The notes under the pieces: generated by a model | The model's input: the letters and a program-made list of their open reading frames with translations, nothing else | Told to the model about the DNA's origin: nothing | Database searches by the model: none | Part shown: positions 24,188 to 33,200 of the stretch, one piece after another | Layout: each line of letters opens with the position of its first letter | How positions within the stretch are numbered: the stretch's first letter is position 1 | From: JAKPBU01 sp964425695 | GTDB taxonomy: Bacteria > Pseudomonadota > Gammaproteobacteria > Xanthomonadales > Xanthomonadaceae | Assembly: GCA_964425695.1 (NCBI GenBank) | Contig: CAYRNF010000002.1 | Coordinates: forward strand, 347,499-411,498 | Length of the DNA: 64,000 nt | Direction of reading: 5' to 3' | Program-made: the position numbers and the translations under genes

Positions 24188-25861
24188 ATGCTGCGCTGCA
24201 TCCTCTCCTGTTGCCTGGTGCTGTGCGGGTGGTCCGGCACCGCCTTGTCCAACAACGCGGCGGCGCCGGCCTGCGGGACAGCGGTGGTGTTCGAGGACGC
24301 GGACGGCGACGGCGTGCGCGACGCGGGCGAGCCGGCCCTGCCGGGCGTCGCGGTGTCCGACGGGCAGGCGGTGGTGCGCACCGATGTCGCCGGCCGGTTC
24401 GTCCTGCCGCCGGGTCCGGACCCGCGCACGGTCTTCGTCGTGAAGCCTGCGGGCTTCGCGTTCGCTCGGCGCGCCGACGGGCTGCCCGATGCGTGGCGCA
24501 ACCTGCATGCCGGCACCGGGCCGGCGCTGCGCCATGGCGGGATCCCTGCGGGCGCGGCCTGCGCTGATTTCGGCCTGCGCCGGGAACCGCCGGCCCCGCA
24601 GCGCGCGCACGGCCTGCGCGTACTGGTGTTCGGCGACCCGCAGCCGAAGTCGCTGGCGGACGTGGGGTACTACGCGCGCGACATCGTCGATCCCCTTGTG
24701 GGCGGTCGAGTACCGGGCGATCGCGTCCCGGCCGATCGCGCCGGGCAGGCGTCGCGCACCGGGACGTGGCACGGGCCGGCGGCCGACCTGGGCATCAGCC
24801 TGGGCGACATCGTGGACGACGACCTGTCGCTGTACCCGGCCATGAAGCGGGCCACCGCGAAGCTGGGCGTGCCCTGGCTGCACGTGGCCGGCAACCACGA
24901 CATGGACCTGGACGCGGCGCGCGACGAGGACGCGCTGCTTACCTTCCGCCACCATTTCGGTCCGGACACCTTCGCCTGGGAAGAGGCGGAGGCGAACATC
25001 GTGGTCCTGGACGATGTGATCCACCAGCCGGATCGGAAACCGGCGTACATCGGCGGACTGCGCGAGTCGCAGTTCGCGTTCCTGCGCGATTACCTGGCGT
25101 CCGCAGACAGGTCGCGCCTGCTGGTGCTGGCACTGCACATCCCGCTGTTCGAGGCGGACGGCCGCGACACCTTCCGCGACGCGGATCGCGCGCGCCTGTT
25201 CGCGCTGCTGCGCGGCTTCCCCAGGGTGCTGGTGCTGTCCGCGCACTCGCACACCCAGCGCCATGTCTTCCACGCTGCGGATGCCGGCTGGCAGGGCGCC
25301 GCGCCGCTGCACGAGTACAACGTGGGCGCCGCCTGCGGCGCGTTCTGGTCGGGCGTGAAGGACGCCGCGGGCGTCCCGGTCGCGACCATGGCCGACGGCA
25401 CGCCCAACGGGTACGCGCGCCTGCTGGTCGAGCCCGATGGCCGCTACCGCCTGTCGTGGCATGCGGCGCGCGGGCAGGGCGGCGACGCCATCGCACTGCA
25501 TGCGCCCAAGGTGCTGCGGCGCGGCGCGTATCCCGCGTTCGGCGGGTATGCCAACGTCTTCATGGGCCACGACGACACGCGCGTGGAATTCCGCGTGGAC
25601 GGCGGCGACTGGCGGCCCATGCGCAAGGTGCTGGCGCCGGATCCGGCGCTCCAGGCCGAAAACGCCCGCGACGATGCCGCGCCGCGCCTGCGCGGCTACG
25701 ACCGCTCGCCCGAAGCCGCGCCGTCGCCGCACCTGTGGCGTGGCGCCCTGCCCACGGACCTGGCCGCGGGCGAGCACGTGGTGGAAGTGCGCGCCTTCGA
25801 CGTCTGGCAGGGCGAGCAGCGCGCGGCCACCCGCTACCGGCTGGAGGATGCGGCGCCCTGA
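24188..25861 (+). CDS. Secreted calcineurin-like metallophosphoesterase
   Basis: The 557-residue protein has a signal peptide (MLRCILSCCLVLCGWSGTALS) and a small Ig/SdrD-like N-terminal domain (about 30-110: FEDADGDGVRDAGEPALPGV). A metallophosphoesterase domain (about 130-380) and a C-terminal beta domain follow. Metal-site motifs run in order: VFGDPQPKS, SLGDIVDDD, AGNHDMD, LALHIPLF and SAHSHTQRH. The N- and C-terminal extra domains match the group of calcineurin-like phosphoesterases with dedicated N and C domains. The substrate is unknown; an extracytoplasmic phosphate-ester hydrolase is the safe description. Confidence 0.85.
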   Translation: MLRCILSCCLVLCGWSGTALSNNAAAPACGTAVVFEDADGDGVRDAGEPALPGVAVSDGQAVVRTDVAGRFVLPPGPDPRTVFVVKPAGFAFARRADGLPDAWRNLHAGTGPALRHGGIPAGAACADFGLRREPPAPQRAHGLRVLVFGDPQPKSLADVGYYARDIVDPLVGGRVPGDRVPADRAGQASRTGTWHGPAADLGISLGDIVDDDLSLYPAMKRATAKLGVPWLHVAGNHDMDLDAARDEDALLTFRHHFGPDTFAWEEAEANIVVLDDVIHQPDRKPAYIGGLRESQFAFLRDYLASADRSRLLVLALHIPLFEADGRDTFRDADRARLFALLRGFPRVLVLSAHSHTQRHVFHAADAGWQGAAPLHEYNVGAACGAFWSGVKDAAGVPVATMADGTPNGYARLLVEPDGRYRLSWHAARGQGGDAIALHAPKVLRRGAYPAFGGYANVFMGHDDTRVEFRVDGGDWRPMRKVLAPDPALQAENARDDAAPRLRGYDRSPEAAPSPHLWRGALPTDLAAGEHVVEVRAFDVWQGEQRAATRYRLEDAAP

Positions 25862-25906
25862 GTGCGGCCGGGGCCGCCTGCGCCGCGGCCGTGCCGCAAG
25901 CCGCCC

Positions 25907-26839
25907 TCAGCGCGACGCTGGCACGGCAGGCTGCGCGGGTTGCGTTGCCGGCGTGCCACCCAGCGCTTCGAGCGCGTGCGGATACGGCAACGGCGCGCCC
26001 GGCGGCGTCTGCGCCTGCCACAGCGCCAGGCGCTGGCGGATGCGGCGGCCGGCCGAGATCTGCGGCTGCGAAGGCGCCAGCGCCTCGCCCAGTTCCCAGG
26101 CGCCCACGTGCGCCGTCGCGTCGTGGAACGCCGCCTGCAGGCCGGCGTGCCGGTTCAGGCCTTCCACCAGCCACGCGCGCCCGAAGAACGTGACCTGGCT
26201 GGCGCTGCCGCAGCCGAACGAGGGCCGGTCCGCGCGCGACGCCGTCATCACCAGGCTGTCCGGGCCGCGCAGGCGCGGGATGAAGCCACCGGAGTAGCAC
26301 GCCGACACCACCACCACGCGATGGCGTACGCCGGCTTCGTCGAGCACGGTGTCCAGGTCCTCGGGCACCAGCACGTCTACCACGAACGGCGGGAACACCA
26401 CCGCCAGCTCGTGCTCGGGCGTGCCGTGCATGGTCAGGTACAGCAGCAGCACGTCTTCTGCCGGATCCATGCGCGCGGCGATCCCGCGCAGCGCGTGCGC
26501 CAGGTTGTCGTAGGTCGCCAGCGGCGCCGGTTCGCCTTCCACGCTCTCTAGGTGGTTCACCAGCGCCATCGCGCCGCGGGCGCGCAGGCGCTGGCGGGCC
26601 AGGTCCACGAAATACCGTGCTTCTTGGCGGAACACGTCTTCGGTGCCGTCGCCGGCCACGCCCAGCGCGTACAGGTCCACGATGCCGGGGCGCTGCGCCG
26701 GCAGCGCCGCGGTGGCCGCATCGATCAGGCGCGCGTCGCGCACCTCGATCGCCACCGGCGGCGCGTCGCGCGCGGACGCGGGCGTAGCCAGCGCCAGGCA
26801 CAGCGCCAGCAGGCCGCAACGCACGGCGCCGCGGCTCAT
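25907..26839 (-). CDS. Secreted C13-family (legumain-like) cysteine peptidase
   Basis: The 310-residue exported protein has a signal peptide (CGLLALCLALATPASARD). Its core carries the C13 dyad: histidine in LYLTMHGTPEHELAV and cysteine in RVVVVSACYSGGFIPRL. Between them and upstream, VDLYALGVAGDGTEDVFRQE resembles bacterial C13 proteins. The target is unknown. The ATG overlaps the stop of the EamA transporter gene by 4 nt, which in turn overlaps mtnC, so the three are probably translated from one message. Confidence 0.82.
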   Translation of the reverse strand: MSRGAVRCGLLALCLALATPASARDAPPVAIEVRDARLIDAATAALPAQRPGIVDLYALGVAGDGTEDVFRQEARYFVDLARQRLRARGAMALVNHLESVEGEPAPLATYDNLAHALRGIAARMDPAEDVLLLYLTMHGTPEHELAVVFPPFVVDVLVPEDLDTVLDEAGVRHRVVVVSACYSGGFIPRLRGPDSLVMTASRADRPSFGCGSASQVTFFGRAWLVEGLNRHAGLQAAFHDATAHVGAWELGEALAPSQPQISAGRRIRQRLALWQAQTPPGAPLPYPHALEALGGTPATQPAQPAVPASR

Positions 26840-27741
26840 CGTGCACGCACCGCATCGGGCGCCCGCAACGGGCGCAGGCTGACCCAGGCGCCGAGCAGCA
26901 GCAGGGCCACCGCCGCCGCCTGCGCCCAGTGCGGCGCGGCGCGCCCGGCGACGACCAGCAGCAGCGTGGACAGCAGCGGTGCCAGGTAGGACAGGCTGCC
27001 CAGCAGCGCCAGGTCGCCGCGCTTGGTGCCGGTGTCCCACAGAAAAAAGGCAGCACCCACGGGGCCCAGCCCCATCGCCGCGAGCGCGAGCCATTGGCTT
27101 GCGCTGGGCACCACCGTGCGCTCGAGTGCCGCATGCGCCGCCGCGCCCAGCAGCGCCACCGCGATGCACGCCGGCACCACCGCATCGCTGGGCACCGCGG
27201 CGTGGCGGCGGTTGAGCACCGAGTAGCCGGCCCAGACCACCGCTGCGCCCAGCGCCGCCGCGTAGCCGGGCAGCGCCGCGCCCTCCACGGCAAGCCCGCG
27301 ACCATGCGTCACCAGCAGCGCGGCGCCCGCGAGGCCGAGCAGGGCGCCCGCAACGTGCGTCGCGCGCAGGCGCGCCCCCGGCAGCAGGCCGCTGAGCAGC
27401 ACGATCAGCAGCGGCCACAGGTAGTTGATGAGGTTGGCTTCCACCGCCGGCGCGCGCTTGAGCGCGTAGAAATACAGCGCGTGGTAGCCGAACAGCCCGG
27501 CTGCGGTCAGTGCGAAGGCCGGCCACGGCGCGCGCATCGCGCGCCAGCCCGCCGCGCCGCGCCAGGCGCCGCGCAGCAGTCCCAGCAGACCGGCGATGCC
27601 GAAACCCGTGGCGAGCACCTGGAACGGCGGCAGGCCGTCGGTCCAGGCGGTGAGCAGCGCCAGCGACGACCACAGCACCACCGCGCACACGCCCGCCAGC
27701 GTGGCCCCGGGTTGCGGTGCGGCGCCGCCGTGCGCGGTCAT
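26836..27741 (-). CDS. EamA/DMT-family transporter
   Basis: The 301-residue protein has about ten hydrophobic segments in two EamA repeats (about 10-140 and 155-290), as in the drug/metabolite transporter superfamily. Conserved-looking features are the loop YALKRAPAVEANLINYLWPLL and FFLWDTGTKRGDLALLGSLSYLAPLLSTLLL. It resembles the YddG-type aromatic amino acid exporter group, but the substrate cannot be read from sequence. It overlaps mtnC and the C13 peptidase gene by 4 nt on each side. Confidence 0.85.
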   Translation of the reverse strand: MTAHGGAAPQPGATLAGVCAVVLWSSLALLTAWTDGLPPFQVLATGFGIAGLLGLLRGAWRGAAGWRAMRAPWPAFALTAAGLFGYHALYFYALKRAPAVEANLINYLWPLLIVLLSGLLPGARLRATHVAGALLGLAGAALLVTHGRGLAVEGAALPGYAAALGAAVVWAGYSVLNRRHAAVPSDAVVPACIAVALLGAAAHAALERTVVPSASQWLALAAMGLGPVGAAFFLWDTGTKRGDLALLGSLSYLAPLLSTLLLVVAGRAAPHWAQAAAVALLLLGAWVSLRPLRAPDAVRAR

Positions 27742-28436
27742 CCGCGTGCCGGATCGACCTGGTCGAAGCCGGTCACCCGCGCGTGGCCGCGCGCGGCGGC
27801 GCCTTCGCGCGGTTCCGGGTAGTCCTCGCGGCGGTCCACCAGCACGGTGCGCATGCCGGCCTCGCGCGCGGCGTCGAGTTCCTCGACCACGTCGGACAGG
27901 AACAGGATGTCGCCCGCGTCGCGCTCCAGGCGCTGCGCGATCTGCAGGTAGCTGGCGGCCTCGCGCTTGTGGCCCACCTGGGTATCGAACCAGTCCCCGA
28001 ACAGCCCGGACAGGTCGCCCGCGTCGCTGTGGGCGAAGAACAGCTTCTGCGCCGGGACCGAGCCGGACGAATACACGGCCAGCGGGATGCCCGCGTCGTG
28101 CCACGCGCGCAGCGCCCGCGCCGCGTCGGGATAGATCGGCGCGGTGAAGTCGGCGTTGCGGTAGCCGTCCTCCCAGACCATGCCCTGCAGGGCCTTGAGG
28201 GCCGTGTGCTTGCGATCCTGGTCGATCCAGCCCTGCAGTGTTTCCACGATCACCTCGTCGCTGCAGATCCCGCCGTTCTCCGCGGCCACCTCATCCAGCC
28301 AGCGGCGCACCTCCGGTTCGCCGCCGCGTGCGCGGACGAAGCCGGGCAAGGCGCGGCGCGCATAGGGAAACAGCACGTCCTTGATAAAGGAGATGCTGCT
28401 GGTCGTGCCTTCGATGTCGGTGAGGATGGTGGTCAT
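27738..28436 (-). CDS. mtnC: Enolase-phosphatase E1
   Basis: The 232-residue HAD-superfamily enzyme enolises and dephosphorylates 2,3-diketo-5-methylthiopentyl-1-phosphate in the methionine salvage pathway. Motif I is LTDIEGTTSSISF, motif II lies in AVYSSGSVPAQKLFF, and motif III is DILFLSDVVEELDAA. It sits at the start of an overlapping chain with the EamA and C13 genes. It is separated from mtnD by a palindromic repeat. MtnA and the transaminase are not in the window. Confidence 0.95.
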   Translation of the reverse strand: MTTILTDIEGTTSSISFIKDVLFPYARRALPGFVRARGGEPEVRRWLDEVAAENGGICSDEVIVETLQGWIDQDRKHTALKALQGMVWEDGYRNADFTAPIYPDAARALRAWHDAGIPLAVYSSGSVPAQKLFFAHSDAGDLSGLFGDWFDTQVGHKREAASYLQIAQRLERDAGDILFLSDVVEELDAAREAGMRTVLVDRREDYPEPREGAAARGHARVTGFDQVDPARG

Positions 28437-28457
28437 GCAGTCGGTGGACCCGTGTTC

Positions 28458-28534
28458 GTGGGAGCGGCTTCAGCCGCAAGCCGCTGCCGTGCGCCGGCCG
28501 CAGCGCAGCAACCCGCGGCTGGGCCCGCTCCCGC
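28458..28534. repeat. REP-like palindrome (mtnD/mtnC gap)
   Basis: The arms GGGAGCGGCTTCAGCCGCAAG and CCCGCGGCTGGGCCCGCTCCC face each other across about 30 nt. The element fills most of the mtnD-mtnC gap and is a member of the GGAGCGGCTT family. Confidence 0.8.
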
Positions 28535-28571
28535 AGCCGCGTACGTCATGCGCACGGCGGACGCGGCGGGC

Positions 28572-29129
28572 TCAAGCGCTCGGCGTCTTTTCGTAGCGCG
28601 GGAACTTCTGCGCGATGTCGGTGCCGGTGAAGTGACCCACCCAGCCGTCGGGCTGCTGGAAGAAACGAATCGCCACGAACTCCGGCTCGGGGCCCATGTC
28701 GAACCAGTGGGTGGTGCCGTCGGGCACCGCGATCAGGTCGTCCTTGACGCATTCGACCTCGTACACCTTGTCATCGACGTGCAGGGTGAACAGGCCGGAG
28801 CCGGCGACGAAGAAGCGCACTTCGTCCTCCTTGTGGAAGTGCTCGTCCAGGAACTTCGCGCGCAGTTCCTCGCGCTTGGGGTTGTCCGGCGCGATGCTGA
28901 TCACGTCGATGGTGGTGAACCCGCGTTCGGCGGTGATGCGATCGATGTCGGCCCGGTAGGCCGCGATCACCTCGTCCTGCGACGCGCCGGCCTGGATCGG
29001 CGCGCTGGCCTGCCAGCGTTCGAAGGCGACGCCGATCTTGCGCAGCTCGCGGGCGATGGCGTCGCCGTCGCGGCTTTCGAACTCCGGCGTGTCGGGGCGG
29101 GTGTCGTGGAAGATGCGCAGGCGGCTCAT
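28572..29129 (-). CDS. mtnD: Acireductone dioxygenase
   Basis: The 185-residue cupin oxidises the acireductone made by MtnC, giving the methionine keto-acid precursor and formate. The metal ligands are in the motif EHFHKEDEVRFFV (His, His, Glu) and in THWFDMGPEPEF (His). Iron or nickel decides the product in this family. It is co-directional with mtnB upstream and mtnC downstream. Confidence 0.95.
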   Translation of the reverse strand: MSRLRIFHDTRPDTPEFESRDGDAIARELRKIGVAFERWQASAPIQAGASQDEVIAAYRADIDRITAERGFTTIDVISIAPDNPKREELRAKFLDEHFHKEDEVRFFVAGSGLFTLHVDDKVYEVECVKDDLIAVPDGTTHWFDMGPEPEFVAIRFFQQPDGWVGHFTGTDIAQKFPRYEKTPSA

Positions 29130-29312
29130 GGTGTCGACCTCGGAAGTGCCGGGGGAGCGTAGCAGGCATGGCCTGCGGTTCCGATGATGCGGCGTGAACG
29201 CCGTGTTTCAACCACGGCTGCGGGAGCGGCTACGGCCGCTGGCCTCTCGCGTCGCGACGGAAGCTGGGGAAACACCGCGCGGCGCACGCCGGCCGCGCCT
29301 GCACGCGGCCGC

Positions 29313-29954
29313 TCAGCGCGCGCGCAGGCGGCGCAGGTCGAGCTCGCAATCCAGCAGGAACTCGAAGGCTTCCAAATGCCGGCGCGCTTCGGCCATGTCC
29401 TGGCCCCAGGCGTACAGGCCGTGGCCGTCGATCAGGTAGCCCCACAGCGGCTGCCGGTCGAGCAGGGCATCGACCTGCGCCGCGAGGGTATGCATGTCCT
29501 GGGTGTTGGCGAACACCGGCACGTCGATGGCCGCCTCGTGGGTGTCGTTGCCGCGGAAGGCCTTGAGCAGTTCATAGCCTTCCAGGCGCACGTGGCCCTG
29601 GCCGGCGTACAGGCGCGAGGCCACGGTCTGGGCGAGCGAGTGCGTGTGCAGCACGCAGCCGATCTCGGGGGAACGGCGGTACAGCTGGGTGTGCAGCAGG
29701 GTCTCAGCGGAAGGGCGGTGGTCGCTGCCGACGGCCTTGCCGTCGAAGTCCACGACCATGATGTCGGCCTCGCGCAGCTTGCCCTTGTCGCGGCCGGACA
29801 CGGTGATCGCCGCGTGGCGGTCGTCCAGGCGGCGCGAGAAGTTGCTGCTGGTGGCCGGTGTCCAGCCGCGCTGCGAAAGCTCGCGCACGTTGACGATGAT
29901 CTCGCCGGCGATCTCGCACAGGCGGTGGGGGTCGTAGGGCAGGGCGTCGCTCAT
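29313..29954 (-). CDS. mtnB: Methylthioribulose-1-phosphate dehydratase
   Basis: The 213-residue class II aldolase-fold enzyme dehydrates 5-methylthioribulose-1-phosphate. Zinc-binding histidines are in CVLHTHSLAQTVASRL and in YLIDGHGLYAWGQD. TSSNFSRRLDDRHAAITVSGRDKG forms the substrate loop. It is the first of the three mtn genes in transcription order; the gap to mtnD (29130-29312) holds a degenerate repeat arm near 29219-29243 but no gene. Confidence 0.94.
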   Translation of the reverse strand: MSDALPYDPHRLCEIAGEIIVNVRELSQRGWTPATSSNFSRRLDDRHAAITVSGRDKGKLREADIMVVDFDGKAVGSDHRPSAETLLHTQLYRRSPEIGCVLHTHSLAQTVASRLYAGQGHVRLEGYELLKAFRGNDTHEAAIDVPVFANTQDMHTLAAQVDALLDRQPLWGYLIDGHGLYAWGQDMAEARRHLEAFEFLLDCELDLRRLRAR

Positions 29955-29987
29955 GCCCGCAGTCTAACGCCGGCCCACCACGCATTT

Positions 29988-30087
29988 GTAGGAACGGCTT
30001 GAGCCGCGAGCCCTGCCGTCCCAAGAGAAGGATGATCGCGGCGAAACTCCGCCGCCGCGCAGCGCTGCCGAGTGAAGCTGCTTCTAC
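29988..30087. repeat. REP-like palindrome (mtnB/permease gap)
   Basis: The left arm GTAGGAACGGCTTGAGCCGCG (29988-30008) faces a diverged right arm ending at 30087. On the minus strand the right arm reads TAGAAGCAGCTTCACT, and its TAG is the stop codon of the permease gene. Confidence 0.72.
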
Positions 30088-31385
30088 GGGCGCTTGCGCC
30101 CCAGTACGCGCCAGACGGCCCACACGATCGCGGCCACCGCCACTGCACCGAGCAGCGTCTTGACCGGCGTGGCATAGACCAGAAGCCCGCACGCCGCCAG
30201 GGCGGCGAGCCCTAGCAGTTTCTCCCGTCGGCCCGGGCGGCGTTGCGGCGTGCCCAGCAGCAGGCTCAGGCCTGCGGCGATGTAGGCCATGACGATCAGC
30301 GTGACCACCATGTTCACGATGGTCTCGAACTGCGAGGCCACGTCCGGGGTCAGGGTGAGTGCGGCGATGGCGGTCATTGCCAGCGTCACCAGCAGCAGTC
30401 CCCATGCCGCCGAACCATTGGCGCGCATTCGCCCGAAGATCGCGGGGAGGAAGCCGCGATGCGCGGCGCGCGCGCCAGATTCGCCGCTGACCTGCATCCA
30501 GCCGCCGAGCGTGCCGGTGGCCTTCAGGCCCGCGGCCAGCGCGATCACCGGAATGGCCCATTCGCCGAACATGCGTCCGGCCACCAGCGCGAACGGGGCA
30601 CCGGACGCGGCCAGTTCCCGTGCCGGCACGATCCCCATCACCAGTACCGACGACAGCAGGTAGACCACGCCCGCCAGCACGATCCCGCCGATCGTCGCGC
30701 GCGGCACGTTGCGCTCCGGATCGCGCACCACGCCGGCCACCATCGCCCCGGTTTCCAGTCCCACGAACGCCCAGAACACCGGTGCCAGCGACGAGATCAC
30801 CACCTGCAGGTCGGGTTCGCCGGTCAGGTTCCACGCGGAGCGGTACAGACCCGCGTCGAAATGCGCCCAGCCCGCCCCCAGCACCACCGCCACCGGCAGC
30901 AGGCCCAGCACCACGCACAGCGACTGGAAGCGCGCGATCGGGCGCGGGCCCAGCAGGTTGATGGCGAACATCAGCCAGATCAGCGCGATCTGTCCGGCCA
31001 GGCGCACACCCGGCGCATCGCCGTTGGGCAGCAGGATCGCCAGGTAGCCGAACGCGGCCACCGCGATGGCGTTGTTGCCGGCCCACGAGGCCAGCCAGTA
31101 CAGCGTGGTCGCCAGGAACCCGGCATCGCGGCCCAGCGAAGGCCGTACGTAGTCGTCGGGCGAGGTCAGGTCCGGATAATCGCGCGCCAGACGAGCGAAG
31201 GCCGCGCCCAGCGCCACCGCCAGCACGGTGCCCAGCAGCCAGGCCAGCGCGGTCACGCCACCCACCCTGGCCAGCGATGCCGGCAGCAGGAAGAAGCCGG
31301 AACCGATCATGTTGTTGGCCACCACGAAGGTGGCCAGCAGCGGGCCGATCTTGGTGCCGGGGCCGGGGGCGGGCGCGAGGCTCAT
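30084..31385 (-). CDS. APC-family amino-acid permease/antiporter
   Basis: The 433-residue inner-membrane protein has about 12 transmembrane segments. The first helix carries the APC signature VVANNMIGSGFFLLPASLA. GLETGAMVAGVVRDPERNVPRATIGG is the conserved loop at helices 6-7. The pattern is close to the AdiC/PotE basic amino acid antiporter group, although substrate specificity cannot be set from sequence. MSLAPAPG (31385) is preferred to a longer frame that runs back into the upstream gene. It follows the other permease gene after a 70-nt gap with a strong hairpin. Confidence 0.85.
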   Translation of the reverse strand: MSLAPAPGPGTKIGPLLATFVVANNMIGSGFFLLPASLARVGGVTALAWLLGTVLAVALGAAFARLARDYPDLTSPDDYVRPSLGRDAGFLATTLYWLASWAGNNAIAVAAFGYLAILLPNGDAPGVRLAGQIALIWLMFAINLLGPRPIARFQSLCVVLGLLPVAVVLGAGWAHFDAGLYRSAWNLTGEPDLQVVISSLAPVFWAFVGLETGAMVAGVVRDPERNVPRATIGGIVLAGVVYLLSSVLVMGIVPARELAASGAPFALVAGRMFGEWAIPVIALAAGLKATGTLGGWMQVSGESGARAAHRGFLPAIFGRMRANGSAAWGLLLVTLAMTAIAALTLTPDVASQFETIVNMVVTLIVMAYIAAGLSLLLGTPQRRPGRREKLLGLAALAACGLLVYATPVKTLLGAVAVAAIVWAVWRVLGRKRP

Positions 31386-31406
31386 GCCGGTGCCGCGGTG
31401 CGCGAA

Positions 31407-31440
31407 ACGCGAACGGCGCAGTTGCCTGCGCCGTTCGCGT
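31407..31440 (-). terminator. Perfect 15-bp hairpin with GNRA-type loop between two permease genes
   Basis: On the minus strand ACGCGAACGGCGCAG, GCAA and its exact reverse complement follow the upstream permease stop by 15 nt. There is no long U-tract (TTTCG only), so it may be a weak terminator or an mRNA-stabilising element separating the two permeases. Confidence 0.5.
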
Positions 31441-31455
31441 GCATCGCCTTCGCCA

Positions 31456-33000
31456 TCAGGCCTGCGGGCCTTCGTGGAACGGCGGTTCCGGTTGGATGGC
31501 CGGGCCGGCGCCGGGGCCACCGCCGCGCGTCTCCTTGCCCAGATCGCTGTGGCGGTAGCCGTACAGCGCATAGATCACCAGGCCCACGATCGCCCAGCCG
31601 AAGAACATGGCCAGCGTGTACATGGACAGGTTCAGGAACAGCAGCAGGCAGCCGGCGATCGCCAGCGGGCACACCAGCCACACCATCGGCGTGCGGAACG
31701 GACGCGGGCGGTTGGGGTCGCGCTTGCGCAGGATCATCACCGCCGCGGCCACCGCCATGAAGGCGAACAGCGTGCCCGAGTTGGAGATGTCCGCCAGGAT
31801 GCCCACCGGGAACAGCGCGGCGAAGAACGCCACGAACACGCCGGTGATGATCGTGACCACGTGCGGCGTGTGGAACTTCGGATGCACCTTGGACAGCACC
31901 GGCGGCAGCAGGCCGTCTCGCGACATGGTGAAGAAGATGCGGGTCTGGCCGAACAGCATCATCAGGATCACCGACGGCAGCGCCAGCGCCGCAGCCAGGC
32001 CGATCGCGTTGCCCCAGCCGGCGAAGCCCAGCATCTTCAGCACGTGCGCCAGCGGTTCCTTGCTGCACACCAGGGCCTCGCTGCCTTCGCACGCGGCCGC
32101 CAGTTCCGGCGTGCCGGGATGGAAGGCCACGCCGTTGGCATCCAGCATCGGCTGCGCGCCGATCGCGCCCACCGCGCCGTAGCTCACCAGCATGTAGAAC
32201 ACGGTGCACACCAGCAACGAGCCGATCAGGCCGATGGGGATGTTGCGGTTGGGGTTCTTGGTTTCCTCCGCAGCGGTGGACACCGCGTCGAAGCCGACGT
32301 ACGCGAAGAAGATCGACGCCGCCGCGCCCAGCACGCCGATGCCGCCAAGCGGACTGCCCCATCCGGTGGGGAAGAACGGCTGGAAGTTCTCGTCCTGGAC
32401 CGCAGGCACCGCGATAGCGATGAACGCGATCAGCGCCGCGACCTTGATCAGCACCAGGATCGCATTGACCTTGGCCGACTTCGACGTACCGATCACCAGC
32501 AGCACCGTGACCAGCAGCGCGATGCCGAAGGCGAGCACGTTGAACGTGCCGCCATCCATCGGGCCGGTCTGCAGCGCGCGGGGCAACTCCATCCCGGCAC
32601 TCGTCAGCAGGCCGTTCATGTAGCCCGACCAGCCCACCGACACCGCACCGGCGGCGACGGCGTATTCGAGCACCAGCGCCCAGCCCACCGTCCAGGCCAG
32701 TGCCTCGCCCATCACGCCGTAGGTGTAGGTGTAGGCGGAACCGGAGACCGGCACCATGGACGCCAGTTCGGAGTAGGCCAGCGCAGCCAGCGCGCACACC
32801 ACCGCGGCGATCACGAACGCGAACATCATGCCCGGGCCGGCCTTCTGACCCGCTTCGGCGGTCAGCACGAAGATGCCGGTGCCGATGATGGCGCCGATGC
32901 CCAGCATGGTCAGCTGGAAGGCGCCGAGCTGCCGCACCAGCGACTTCTTCTCGGCGGTTTCTAGGATCTTGTCGAGCGGCTTGACGCGCCAGAACAGCAT
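31456..33000 (-). CDS. Amino-acid permease (CAT / YfnA-like)
   Basis: The 514-residue APC-superfamily protein has about 12-14 transmembrane segments. Signature parts are LGIGAIIGTGIFVLTAEAG (helix 1), FFAYVGFDAVSTAAEETKNP (helix 6-7 loop) and QTRIFFTMSRDGLLPP. The external loop near residue 310 carries paired cysteines (CEGSEALVC). It resembles cationic amino acid transporter-like permeases. Met at 33000 precedes the conserved basic leader FWRVKPLDKILE; longer frames are not conserved-looking. The first gene of this stretch, it is divergent from the NUDIX gene. Confidence 0.87.
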   Translation of the reverse strand: MLFWRVKPLDKILETAEKKSLVRQLGAFQLTMLGIGAIIGTGIFVLTAEAGQKAGPGMMFAFVIAAVVCALAALAYSELASMVPVSGSAYTYTYGVMGEALAWTVGWALVLEYAVAAGAVSVGWSGYMNGLLTSAGMELPRALQTGPMDGGTFNVLAFGIALLVTVLLVIGTSKSAKVNAILVLIKVAALIAFIAIAVPAVQDENFQPFFPTGWGSPLGGIGVLGAAASIFFAYVGFDAVSTAAEETKNPNRNIPIGLIGSLLVCTVFYMLVSYGAVGAIGAQPMLDANGVAFHPGTPELAAACEGSEALVCSKEPLAHVLKMLGFAGWGNAIGLAAALALPSVILMMLFGQTRIFFTMSRDGLLPPVLSKVHPKFHTPHVVTIITGVFVAFFAALFPVGILADISNSGTLFAFMAVAAAVMILRKRDPNRPRPFRTPMVWLVCPLAIAGCLLLFLNLSMYTLAMFFGWAIVGLVIYALYGYRHSDLGKETRGGGPGAGPAIQPEPPFHEGPQA

Positions 33001-33200
33001 TGCGTTCTCCCCAGATAAAGATGGTTGTACAGACCGGCGGCGCGCCGCCGAACCGGGCGACATTACCCCGCGGGCCGAGCCGTGCACAAGCCGCGTGCAC
33101 ATGCGGTGGCGTACCCGTGGGGGGCCGCGGAAGCGGCGCATGCGCGGCTCGCCGATAATCTCCAGCCCCGCCTGCGGCGCTTGCGCGCCAGGATCCACCG

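Noticed and set aside
21989..25777. Minus-strand frame of more than 1200 codons across hisI, the cyclase and the phosphoesterase gene
   Set aside because: It reads the cyclase gene out of frame and other genes antisense; the true cyclase frame has clear domains.
25907..26839. Caspase-like protein as a defence or cell-death effector
   Set aside because: It has a signal peptide and lies in a metabolic chain with mtnC and a transporter; no toxin, sensor or gasdermin partner is nearby.
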